A DNA stretch of 36,194 bases from Bacillota bacterium (GTDB lineage Bacteria; Bacillota; Syntrophomonadia; Syntrophomonadales; Syntrophomonadaceae), in assembly GCA_029550685.1 (NCBI GenBank), contig JAKPGY010000236.1, forward strand, positions 1 to 36,194. Reading direction: 5' to 3'. Shown here in pieces: positions 1 through 7,010 of this stretch. The notes beneath the pieces are model-generated. The model ran no database searches. It saw only the letters and a program-made list of their open reading frames with translations, and was not told the origin of the DNA. The translations under genes and the position numbers were made by a program. Position 1 is the first letter of the stretch. Every line of letters begins with the position of its first letter.

Positions 1-543
1 TCTATAAAAGACAGACCGGATTTTACTCCCGAGAAGGAACTATTCTTAAATGCTGAAAGACTGCTTATTGCCTTTCCTCTTTACGTTGATGCGATGCCCG
101 GAACTGTGAAGGAACTCTTTGAATCATTTGCTTCGCTGAAAGGTAAAAACCGCGGATTGAAGCTGATGTTTATGATACAGTGCGGATTTCCTGAGACACA
201 CCACACCAGGTTTGTGGCACGCTACTGTGAAAAACTTGCCAGGAGGCTGGAATGTGAACCAGCCGGCTTAATATGCAAAGGCGGATGTGAAGGCCTCACG
301 ATCCAGCCACCGGCTCTGGTTGACAAGGTATTTCAAAGATTTTACGAACTGGGGAAGGCCTATGGCGAAAAGGGTGAGCTTGATGACCAAATCCTTGCCA
401 GACTGGCACACCCCGAGCATCTCACTGCGGAAAACCTGAAGCAGGTCATACCGATGGTGAATAGTTTTCTATGGGATGATTGGATGAAGAGAAACAACGT
501 TATTGAAAAGAGTTTTGCCAAGCCCTACGGTGCGGATCTCTAA
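1..543 (+). CDS. Flavodoxin-fold / NADPH-dependent FMN reductase-like protein, 5' end outside window
   Basis: The reading frame is open from base 1, so the gene begins upstream and about 180 C-terminal residues are visible. The segment LLIAFPLYVDAMPG followed by a helix (TVKELFESFA) is the usual strand-loop of the flavodoxin/NAD(P)H-dependent FMN reductase fold, where the P-L-Y loop approaches the flavin. The later part (CGFPETHHTRFVARYCEKLA, then a CKGGCEG segment) resembles uncharacterised flavodoxin-fold NAD(P)H oxidoreductases that often sit beside TetR regulators, as here. A cytosolic flavin-dependent reductase is likely; the substrate is unknown. The ATG at 94 is an internal methionine, not the start. 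A perfect hairpin follows the stop codon. Family fairly sure; function not. Confidence 0.7.
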   Translation, partial: SIKDRPDFTPEKELFLNAERLLIAFPLYVDAMPGTVKELFESFASLKGKNRGLKLMFMIQCGFPETHHTRFVARYCEKLARRLECEPAGLICKGGCEGLTIQPPALVDKVFQRFYELGKAYGEKGELDDQILARLAHPEHLTAENLKQVIPMVNSFLWDDWMKRNNVIEKSFAKPYGADL

Positions 544-573
544 TACTGGAAAAGCATATATTGAACATTTATC

Positions 574-602
574 GAGGCTGTCCCTATCTAAGGGACAGCC
601 TC
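574..602. terminator. Hairpin after flavodoxin-like gene
   Basis: Perfect 12-bp inverted repeat (GAGGCTGTCCCT / AGGGACAGCCTC) with a 5-base loop, 31 bases after the stop codon. The following bases (TTGATGATTAG) are not a strong U-tract, so termination is probable rather than certain. Confidence 0.6.
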
Positions 603-940
603 TTGATGATTAGCCCTACGCTCGTATTTCCTGCCGCATGAAGCTTATATAAGCGATGGTGGTGTTAAGGCTACCCTAAAAATAGGCCAGATGCTGGGGA
701 AAATAGGCCACCTTAGCTGATTATTGCTAACCGTTGTATCGGCAATTCTTATTTTCAATCGCAGATTATCCAGGGGAGCCTCACTCTCATCCCGGGCAAC
801 CACAATTTATGGTATCCTCACGCGGTACTTCATAATTACCAGCAGATCAAAGAAACCTTCGCTATCTGCCTCCAGCAAGGCCTGGTGGATAAATAATCTG
901 ATCGGTTCAAAAATCCGGTATAAACTGTTGTAAAAAAGAT
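603..940. other. Gene-poor stretch with possible insertion-sequence remnant
   Basis: No convincing intact gene is seen. Two direct copies of AAAATAGGCCA lie at 679-689 and 700-710, the second preceded by CTGGGG. Read on the minus strand they give TGGCCTATTTTCCCC-like motifs, which resemble the repeated terminal sequences of IS21-family elements in Firmicutes. Downstream, a short frame around 785-893 reads NLWYPHAVLHNYQQIKETFA before a stop; it looks protein-like but has no start or RBS. My guess is a decayed mobile-element end with a scrap of coding sequence. This is inference from motif memory only. Confidence 0.3.
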
Positions 941-956
941 CAAAGATATATAACAT
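928..956 (+). promoter_or_regulatory. Sigma-A-type promoter for tetR
   Basis: TTGTAA (928-933) and TAACAT (951-956) are separated by 17 bases. The -10 element lies inside the first palindrome of the tandem operator, so a bound repressor would occlude RNA polymerase. Confidence 0.5.
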
Positions 957-992
957 AAGTTATAAAACGAAAGCTATATAACGATAGTTATT
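949..992. promoter_or_regulatory. Tandem TetR-type operator, TATAAC-N4-GTTATA twice
   Basis: Two inverted repeats of the same form lie just before the TetR gene: TATAAC-ATAA-GTTATA at 949-964 (perfect) and TATAAC-GATA-GTTATT at 977-992 (one mismatch). Their centres are 28 bp apart. The position over the -10 region and just before the start codon suggests autorepression by the downstream protein, possibly by two dimers. Confidence 0.7.
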
Positions 993-1005
993 GGGGAAGG
1001 TGGTT

Positions 1006-1590
1006 ATGGTGGGGCCCAAGATTAAGTTTACAAGGGAGCAAATAGTTGAGGCTGCCTTTGAAATAGCCAAAACAGAAGGAATAGATAAAATAACCATGAG
1101 AAAAATCGCAGAAAAAATGGGCAGTTCGGTAGCCCCTATTTATTTCAATTTTAAGAGCAATGAAGAAGTGCTGGAGGCATTAAAAGAGAGAATTATCAGT
1201 CTTAGTCAGCAACTATTATCAGAGGAAAGTACCGGAAAGCCTTTTAATGATATAGGAAGGGCTAGCTTAAGATTTGCCACGGAGTACAGTGTTATCTTCA
1301 GGGATCTAGTTATGAAGAATAACGACATTATGAAGGATTATGATGAAAAAATAATGCCAATTTTGATTGAGGAAATGAATAAGGATCCTGAGTTAGATGG
1401 TTTCACAGTGGATGAATTAAAAGCAATATTACTGAAAATGCGTATATTCCAACTTGGGCTTTCGGTAATGGCTGCCAACGAATTGCTGCCTGCAGAATAT
1501 AGAATAGAGGATTTGATGGATATATTGTCAGGTACAGCTCATGATGTCATATTAGCAGCCAGATTAAGCAAAGGCAGTACATCGCATTAG
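1006..1590 (+). CDS. TetR/AcrR-family transcriptional regulator
   Basis: An N-terminal TetR DNA-binding domain is clear: FTREQIVEAAFEIAKTEG, then KITMRKIAEKMGSSVAPIY as helix-turn-helix, then FKSNEEVLEAL. The remaining 140 residues form the variable helical ligand-binding domain. I choose ATG 1006 because GGGGAAGG lies at the right distance before it; an in-frame TTG at 991 would extend the protein by five residues but overlaps the operator. It probably represses itself and perhaps a neighbouring transporter or reductase. Downstream is only a broken CPBP gene, so its original target may be lost or be the flavodoxin-like gene. The ligand is unknown. Confidence 0.9.
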   Translation: MVGPKIKFTREQIVEAAFEIAKTEGIDKITMRKIAEKMGSSVAPIYFNFKSNEEVLEALKERIISLSQQLLSEESTGKPFNDIGRASLRFATEYSVIFRDLVMKNNDIMKDYDEKIMPILIEEMNKDPELDGFTVDELKAILLKMRIFQLGLSVMAANELLPAEYRIEDLMDILSGTAHDVILAARLSKGSTSH

Positions 1591-1680
1591 GGTGCATTGA
1601 TCTGACACTTTGGGACAGGCAAAAGGGGCAATTTACCAGTGGATAAAAGGGCAGTTGGTTATATCGGGGTGTTTGTTTAG

Positions 1681-2127
1681 TTTGGCCTCAACGATTGGAT
1701 CCTGTATTCAATCATTGCCTGTGTGTGGGCGGCATGGCATATACCATATTACCTGGTATTTTTGCCGGAGGCAGATTTAAGAGCGGTTATGCCGGTCAGC
1801 CGAACTGTATACGTTCTGGTAGCTTTTACAACCTTTTTGTGCTGGACGGTTATGTTTACTGAGCTTTTTAGGATAACCAGATCGATATGGCCATGTATTA
1901 TCTTGCATACAATTGAGGATTCACTGATAAATTTTATAGTTATATCAGGTCATATCAGCATCACCGCCGGCAAGGAGTTGTTTGTTTCTCCCATCAACGG
2001 AATCCTTGCCTCACTTTTATACCTGGCTGTGGGTCTGGGGTTAAGAGCTTACCGGTTACGGGATAATCAAGCAAGCAATAGCCAACTAAATGATTTCCAG
2101 CCTAAACTTGCTTCTGCTCCTGAATAA
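1681..2127 (+). pseudogene. CPBP-family (CAAX-type) intramembrane protease, N-terminally truncated
   Basis: The frame reads FGLNDWILYSIIACVWAAWH and on to the stop with motif 2 (WAAWHIPYYLVF), a TM segment (MFTELFRITRSIWPCIILH) and motif 4 (ILHTIEDSLINFIV) of the CPBP protease family. Motif 1, the EExxxR signature carrying the catalytic glutamates, should lie just upstream, but a TAG at 1678-1680 closes the frame and no equivalent coding is visible in 1591-1680. A GTG at 1723 could start a 134-residue product that would lack the active site. I read it as a degenerate gene. Intact relatives are membrane proteases often linked to bacteriocin immunity or small-peptide processing. Confidence 0.65.
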
Positions 2128-2200
2128 CAAAATCCACTATGCTGAGTAAAAGAAGCAGGAAAGAGATAGTAAGATTTGGCAAGGGCGAATTTAACTGATC

Positions 2201-2548
2201 CTATTTATTATCATTGTCAATATCCTCGATAGCAACCTCCATTATTCGTGCAATACGTTTTCTCTCCGCTGGGGTCGGCTTACGGCCAGCACGACGTAAC
2301 ACATCAATAGCTTCCGGCCATTCATATTCTGCACCGGGCTCAAATATTTCGAAATCAGTACGCCCCAAAAGATAATCAGTAGAAACCTTGAAAATGTTAG
2401 CCAGTTGATTAATGGTTTCAATACTGGGGTTGGAGCGTCCCTTCTCATAGTGATCTATGGTCTGTTGAGACAAATTTACCATTCGTCCCAATTCTTTTTG
2501 TGTTAATCCGGCTGACTCGCGCAGGGCTTGTAACCGTTTTCCAAACAT
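2201..2548 (-). CDS. XRE-family repressor (Cro/C1-type HTH)
   Basis: Residues 1-62 form a typical Cro/C1 helix-turn-helix domain: FGKRLQALRESAGLTQKELG, LSQQTIDHYEKGRSNPS, then LANIFKVSTDYLLGRTD. A charged C-terminal tail of about 50 residues contains the helix PTPAERKRIARIMEVAIEDI, which may aid oligomerisation. The layout matches SOS-independent phage or ICE repressors of the immR/SinR size class. It is transcribed away from another XRE gene at 2702, and the 153-base gap carries shared palindromes. An RBS-like AGAGGTG precedes the ATG. It likely represses both directions. No phage structural or integrase gene is seen nearby. Confidence 0.88.
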   Translation of the reverse strand: MFGKRLQALRESAGLTQKELGRMVNLSQQTIDHYEKGRSNPSIETINQLANIFKVSTDYLLGRTDFEIFEPGAEYEWPEAIDVLRRAGRKPTPAERKRIARIMEVAIEDIDNDNK

Positions 2549-2628
2549 TAGCTTACACCTCTTAATCTGAGATTACTATTTGAATGAGTATTTAGCAATC
2601 TAACACAACTAATCTGAGTATTAACCCG

Positions 2629-2684
2629 TTGACATACTCGTGCCATGAGTATAATATATAATTAATAAAACTCATAAAATGAGT
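2629..2684. promoter_or_regulatory. Divergent XRE operator/promoter region, ACTC-N7-GAGT palindromes
   Basis: Two palindromes share the form ACTC-N7-GAGT: 2636-2650 (extended as ATACTC-N7-GAGTAT, 2634-2652) and 2670-2684 (ACTCAT-AAA-ATGAGT). Half-sites GAGTA recur at 2586-2590 and 2616-2620. The rightward promoter has TTGACA at 2629-2634 and TAATAT at 2652-2657 (17-base spacing), so the first operator fills the spacer. The second operator lies between promoter and start codon. This is the usual geometry of a lysogeny-type switch. Confidence 0.75.
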
Positions 2685-2701
2685 TAGAAGGAGGTGAGGG
2701 T

Positions 2702-2956
2702 TTGAAAAACAAAGGCACAAAACGCACTCATCTAATTATGGCTCGTGGTTCTCGAACTCAAACAGACATGGCTTTAGCGGTAGGAGTAAAACAACAAACT
2801 TATAGCCACTGGGAGCAGGGACGATCGACTCCGGGTATCGAAAAGATGATACTGCTAGAATATATCTTAAAGGTTCCCAAAGAAATACTATTTTTTGATG
2901 TTTTTAACTCAGCAAATGAGTATATAAACCACCGGTTAACTGGAACTGATTCTTAA
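2702..2956 (+). CDS. Small XRE-family (Cro-like) DNA-binding protein
   Basis: An 84-residue protein consisting almost wholly of an HTH_XRE domain: SRTQTDMALAVGVKQQTYSH, then WEQGRSTPG and LEYILKVPKEILFFDVF. The start is TTG at 2702, supported by an excellent Shine-Dalgarno (AAGGAGGTGA, 2688-2697). It is divergent from the larger XRE repressor and sits behind the operators described, so it is the expected Cro-like antagonist or early regulator. The next gene downstream (3049) may be co-transcribed. What the switch controls today is unclear because no recombinase or structural genes follow. Confidence 0.8.
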   Translation: MKNKGTKRTHLIMARGSRTQTDMALAVGVKQQTYSHWEQGRSTPGIEKMILLEYILKVPKEILFFDVFNSANEYINHRLTGTDS

Positions 2957-3023
2957 TATGAGTGTTTCCAACAAGCTAGAAAAGAATGAGCCAGGAATTA
3001 TAGGAGTGGTAAGGGAGGTAACG

Positions 3024-3071
3024 ATGGGCAGGCAAAGGAGAGTGAGAAATGCAATATCTGATGAACCTTGA
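3024..3071 (+). other. 15-codon ORF with strong RBS, overlapping the next gene
   Basis: ATG 3024 follows AAGGGAGGTA at 3011-3020 and encodes MGRQRRVRNAISDEP, ending inside the next gene, whose own start is at 3049 in another frame. In the same frame an ATG at 2958 would give 37 residues but has no RBS. It may be a translated leader that couples ribosomes onto the 3049 gene, or chance. Confidence 0.3.
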
Positions 3072-3348
3072 AGCGGTTAGAGATATTCTCAGATTGTTCA
3101 GGGAGATCAATCGGATCAAAGCTATTCAGTCGGAATTACCGACCTTGAAAAACCAGTATGGTGATTTAATCAATGAACTTCTCAGCGTTGAAGTTGGAGA
3201 GAGTGAGATAGGGGAAAGACTTGCGGTTCGGGCTGTAGAGATAGGTGAGGCCATTCAGGAAGCAATGGCGGCACATCATTACATCAAAAAGCTGGAAGAA
3301 GAGCTGATAAATAAATACGGTTTTCTGAAATCTGTGGAAGCTGCTTGA
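3049..3348 (+). CDS. Hypothetical helical protein, 99 aa
   Basis: I do not recognise this protein. It is almost entirely helix-forming and charged, with heptad-like stretches (LEAVRDILRLFREINRIKAI and HHYIKKLEEELINKYGF), so a coiled-coil or helical bundle is likely. It has no signal peptide or membrane segment. The ATG is preceded by AAAGGAG. It follows the Cro-like gene at short distance and may be the last member of that accessory transcript; small helical proteins in that position are common in phage and ICE remnants. A 41-bp palindromic repeat lies 61 bases after its stop codon. Confidence 0.6.
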   Translation: MQYLMNLEAVRDILRLFREINRIKAIQSELPTLKNQYGDLINELLSVEVGESEIGERLAVRAVEIGEAIQEAMAAHHYIKKLEEELINKYGFLKSVEAA

Positions 3349-3409
3349 TAAATAATAACTACATCAGGCAGTATACGCACCCACATGATACTTATTAGAA
3401 GGTTGGCGA

Positions 3410-3450
3410 TAGAAGAACCCACCGGTAGATCATACCGGTGGGTTCTTGGT
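3410..3450. repeat. 41-bp palindromic repeat, copy 1 (terminator-like)
   Basis: A 14-bp perfect stem (AAGAACCCACCGGT / ACCGGTGGGTTCTT, 3413-3447) with loop AGATCAT. The same 41 bases, including the asymmetric loop, recur in the same orientation at 5798-5838. It could terminate the XRE/hypothetical transcript, but the exact identity of the two copies suggests a duplicated or mobile palindrome. Confidence 0.8.
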
Positions 3451-3816
3451 TAGCGGTTTAGTCCAAGCAGAATCTCCCCATAAAACTGATCCAGCAGCTA
3501 AGAAGATACAAGGTACTCGAGAAGTATTTGATTGGCCGGCTAAGAAATGCAATTAAAACGTTTTATTACATAGTGCAATAATTAATGCAGAAAATGACGA
3601 AACATGGTGGAAATATAATATTAATATCGCATAATGTCACGGAATGAAGTTATTTTGCTGATGCAGGTAGCCGCAAAGAGCGGAAAAACTTGCGGCTTAG
3701 AAAAGGGGGTATTTGTATGTTGGAGTTAATAACATAGTTTAATAAATTCATATCAACGTTTATGTAGTAAAACTACTGCCTACGGTGGGATATCAGCTTA
3801 AGGAGGTAATAGCGAC
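3451..3816. other. Leader region of acyl-CoA synthetase gene
   Basis: AT-rich stretch without a gene. It contains AAAACGTTTT at 3557-3566 and a hairpin at 3670-3696 (GCCGCAA / TTGCGGC, 13-base loop). A weak promoter candidate is TTGGAG with TAAATT 17 bases on (about 3720-3748). I compared it with GEMM, TPP and T-box consensus elements and found no match. AAGGAGGT precedes the 3817 start. Confidence 0.4.
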
Positions 3817-5766
3817 ATGGCTCTTAAAGTTGTCCCTGATACAGATTTTAGACTTCAATGGATAGATTTGTGGCATGATTATATTCATACGGTTCCACAG
3901 ATGTTCTATTGTACTGTCAAGCACCATGGTGAACGTGATGCACATATTTACTGGAAAGATGACCATTGGGAAACCATTAGTTATGAAAAATTTGCCTCAA
4001 TAGCTGAAGAAATTGCTGCCGGACTTATCAGCCTAGGTATTGAAAAAGGTGATAACTTAGTAATAATGTCCACCAACTGCCCGGAATGGGGATGGGCAGA
4101 CATGGGTATTGAATTGGCCGGAGGATGTACTACCACTATTTTCCCCAGCCTCGAGCAGGAGGATGTAACATTCATTATCAATCATTCCCAGGTAAAATAC
4201 GTATTTGCCGGGAATACGGCATTATTAGAGAAGATTAACTCCTTCCGTTCTGATTTGCCTACCTTAAAAGGTATTATTTGTTTTCATGGCTTAGAGTCTG
4301 GCAATGGTAAAGATGTATTTACATTAGACGAAATCAGGACGATAGGAAAAGAACTTCTGGCCAAAAAACCTACAGCCGTTAAGGAACGAGCGGCCAGCAT
4401 TACACCCGATGATGCTGCCACTACAGTTTATACTTCAGGCACCACCGGGAAACTTAAAGCCGCCCGGTTAAATCATGGAGAGATTACCGGTGGTCTTTGG
4501 CGATGTCTGAGGAACCAGATGATGGGTAACATCGGGTTTATTACCGAAGAAATCTATTTGTCAGTGATGCCCATGGCTCATATTATGGAACGTACCTATG
4601 GCATGTTCTGTGTAATGGCTGTGGGTGGCTGTTTGGCTTGGGGACGCGGCCCGACTTCAGTTATACAGGATATGCAAGAGATCAAGCCTACCTTTATGGT
4701 AATGGTTCCGCGCATGATGGACAGAATCTTAAAAGGACTTCGTCAAGTTTTTGCGTCGACTCCTGAGGGCGCTGCTACTTGGGACTGGGCTATAGATGTG
4801 GCCATGCGGGCTGTTGATGCTCGTGTTGGTGAAGACGGTACCTTTGACGCTAGTGTGGATTTTCTTGATGAATTAAAAGAGGAAATTCGGGAGGAATATA
4901 TCAAGGCCAAAGCAGCAGTATTCGACAAGGTCCATGCAGCCATGGGCGGCCGTCTCCGGTGTTTTGCTTCTGGGGGAGCAGCTATCCTGCCCGAGCTGCA
5001 CAAACCGTTTTTGGGCATGGGGTTCTTTGTTGCTAATGGATATGGGCTCACCGAAACCCTTTGTGGTGTGGCGGTAGGACGTGCTACCAGTGTGAAAGTG
5101 AGTTGGAATGCACCAATTGCTCCGGGAATTGAATGGCGGCAGGATGAAGACGGAGAGCTTTTAATAAAGGGCGTTGGAATTATTAAGGAATACTATAATG
5201 ATCCGGAATCAAATCGGGACTGTTTTACGGAAGATGGTTTCTTTAGAACTGGTGACATAGTGGAGTTTGATGAACACGGGATCATGCGTGTGGTTGACCG
5301 GAAAAAGGCCATACTTGTTATGGATACTGGGAAAAATGTAGCACCGGCTAAAATAGAGTCTTTGATAATGCGCAATGTTCTAATAGATCAAGTACTTGTA
5401 GTCGGCGACGGCAAGAAGTATATTACTGCCTTGATTTGTCCTAATTGGGATGAAATCCTTAAGCTCTGTGATGCTAAGGGTGTACCCTATGACAAAGAAA
5501 AACTCCGCTACGAACTGGTTAACGGTTTAAATGTTTGTGTTGAAGTAGGCCCGGAACTGGCAAGCTCTGAATTTGTTAATAAGATTGTTGGCGATACCGT
5601 TGAAGCAGCCAACCAGGAACTGGCAGATTTTGAGAAGGTTAAAAAGTTCAAGATACCTCAGAGAAAGTTTTTACAGAGGTTTGACGAACTAACCCCAACT
5701 TCCAAACCCAAGCAGCGAGTTATTATGAAAAACTTTGCAGCAGAGATTGATGCTCTTTATCAATAA
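3817..5766 (+). CDS. Long-chain acyl-CoA synthetase (AMP-forming), FadD-type
   Basis: An ANL-superfamily enzyme that activates a carboxylic acid to its CoA thioester via an acyl-adenylate. Visible signatures: P-loop YTSGTTGKLKA at about 205-215, GYGLTET at 408-414, FRTGD at 476-480, DRKK at 494-497 with GKNVAP at 505-510, and a C-terminal LTPTSKPKQRVI carrying the expected catalytic-lysine region. At 649 residues and with two insertions (about 310-375), it matches the FadD15/ACSL group rather than short-chain synthetases. The P-loop is unusual: the conserved proline of GxPKG is leucine and the glycine is alanine. ATG 3817 has AAGGAGGT before it. It stands alone between two identical palindromes and converges on the FNR/flavoprotein operon. 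The long-chain substrate is an inference. Confidence 0.88.
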   Translation: MALKVVPDTDFRLQWIDLWHDYIHTVPQMFYCTVKHHGERDAHIYWKDDHWETISYEKFASIAEEIAAGLISLGIEKGDNLVIMSTNCPEWGWADMGIELAGGCTTTIFPSLEQEDVTFIINHSQVKYVFAGNTALLEKINSFRSDLPTLKGIICFHGLESGNGKDVFTLDEIRTIGKELLAKKPTAVKERAASITPDDAATTVYTSGTTGKLKAARLNHGEITGGLWRCLRNQMMGNIGFITEEIYLSVMPMAHIMERTYGMFCVMAVGGCLAWGRGPTSVIQDMQEIKPTFMVMVPRMMDRILKGLRQVFASTPEGAATWDWAIDVAMRAVDARVGEDGTFDASVDFLDELKEEIREEYIKAKAAVFDKVHAAMGGRLRCFASGGAAILPELHKPFLGMGFFVANGYGLTETLCGVAVGRATSVKVSWNAPIAPGIEWRQDEDGELLIKGVGIIKEYYNDPESNRDCFTEDGFFRTGDIVEFDEHGIMRVVDRKKAILVMDTGKNVAPAKIESLIMRNVLIDQVLVVGDGKKYITALICPNWDEILKLCDAKGVPYDKEKLRYELVNGLNVCVEVGPELASSEFVNKIVGDTVEAANQELADFEKVKKFKIPQRKFLQRFDELTPTSKPKQRVIMKNFAAEIDALYQ

Positions 5767-5797
5767 GAATGCTTTCCAACATTGAAGTTGACATCCG

Positions 5798-5838
5798 TAG
5801 AAGAACCCACCGGTAGATCATACCGGTGGGTTCTTGGT
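5798..5838. repeat. 41-bp palindromic repeat, copy 2 (bidirectional terminator position)
   Basis: Identical over 41 bases to 3410-3450 and in the same orientation; stem 5801-5814 / 5822-5835. It lies between the convergent stop codons of the acyl-CoA synthetase and the FNR-type reductase, so it may serve as a terminator for both, though no long U-tract follows. Confidence 0.8.
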
Positions 5839-5849
5839 CAGCCAATCAA

Positions 5850-7010
5850 TTAAAGCATAATCTCCACATCACTAATAGGATAGGCGGCGCAGCTGTGGAT
5901 GTAACCGGCCTGGTGGTCGGATTTGCGTAATTTGGCGGTTCGGGCGTGAAATACTTGGCCTTTTACAAGCTTAACCCGGCAGAGACTGCATTCACCTGAG
6001 CGGCAGCAGTTTTCAATAACTAGGCCAGCTCTTTCCATTGACACCAGCAAGGGTTCATCAGCACGGGCGGGAATTTCCCGGCCGCTGCTTAGTTTCACGG
6101 TAAAGACCGATTGGGGTGACACTTCCTTAGGCCAGGCAGGGTCGTTATAAACCTGCTTTGGTAAACCAAATAACTCCCTGCGAATACGCCGGTCAGGTAC
6201 ACCCAGCTCTTTCAGTTCAGGAATGGTGAAAGCGTACATTTCCTGAGGCCCGCATATAAAGAAAGTCTTTCCTTCGACACTGCCTATGCGACTGATTATT
6301 AAATCCGCGTCAATCAGGCCGGTTAAGCCCTCATAGCCACTGCCGGGATCGGAGATAACCAGATCATAGCTAAAATTGCTGTAATCTGCAGCCAGACTCA
6401 TCAGTTCTTTATGGAAGATGGCCTCCTGAGGGGACCGGGAACCATAGATGAGATGAATCTTTCGATCCAGCAGCAAACGGTCGGTGACTTCCCGAATCAT
6501 ACTCATAAAGGGGGTTATACCGCTGCCTCCTGCCAGGAAAACCAGATCTTTTCCATGGATTAACGGGTTGTAATAAAACTGGCCGGCAGGTCCGGTAGTC
6601 TCCAGAACATCTCCAACTTTCACCTGATCCAGCAGGTAGGAGGATACAAAACCATCGGCTACCCGGCGGACGGTAATATCATAATAGGCAGTTTGATTCG
6701 GGGGAGACGATATGCTGTAAGGTCGTGCGGTTCTGACCCCGTCGATATCTACAAACAAATTTATATATTGACCCGCTTGGAAGGGAGGCAGGTAACCTGA
6801 GACCGGAACCAGGCGCAGGGTACTGGTAGTGCCGGTTTCCGTTATTATCTTGGCAACCCGCAGCTGCAAACGCTTGGGATGCAGTCTTTCCACGGCTGCC
6901 TTCCATCTGCCTTTCTGAGCAGTATAGTCTATGCCATATTTCCGGCAAATTTCCATTTCGTAGGCAATTTGGCTGTATCCTTCAATGGATTTGCGTACCT
7001 CAGACTTCAT
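5850..7010 (-). CDS. FAD/NAD(P)H ferredoxin-NADP reductase-type oxidoreductase with C-terminal [2Fe-2S] domain
   Basis: Modular electron-transfer protein of 386 residues. After about 45 N-terminal residues of unknown role comes an FNR FAD domain (R96-P-Y-S, then SSPP), an NAD(P) domain (GGSGITPFMSM from 161, later FFICGPQEMY) and a plant-type ferredoxin domain with C336-x4-C341-x2-C344-x29-C374. This order is that of PaaE/KshB-like reductases, which pass electrons from NAD(P)H through FAD to the iron-sulfur cluster and a partner enzyme. The gene overlaps the upstream flavoprotein by four bases (ATGA), which strongly suggests translational coupling and a joint function. PaaE-type partners are usually oxygenases, but no oxygenase is present here, so the flavoprotein is the likely partner. 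Confidence 0.85.
   Translation of the reverse strand: MKSEVRKSIEGYSQIAYEMEICRKYGIDYTAQKGRWKAAVERLHPKRLQLRVAKIITETGTTSTLRLVPVSGYLPPFQAGQYINLFVDIDGVRTARPYSISSPPNQTAYYDITVRRVADGFVSSYLLDQVKVGDVLETTGPAGQFYYNPLIHGKDLVFLAGGSGITPFMSMIREVTDRLLLDRKIHLIYGSRSPQEAIFHKELMSLAADYSNFSYDLVISDPGSGYEGLTGLIDADLIISRIGSVEGKTFFICGPQEMYAFTIPELKELGVPDRRIRRELFGLPKQVYNDPAWPKEVSPQSVFTVKLSSGREIPARADEPLLVSMERAGLVIENCCRSGECSLCRVKLVKGQVFHARTAKLRKSDHQAGYIHSCAAYPISDVEIML

Noticed and set aside
3668-3698. Hairpin upstream of the acyl-CoA synthetase as a riboswitch
   Set aside because: Its sequence lacks the conserved bases of GEMM, TPP, T-box or other classes I could compare.
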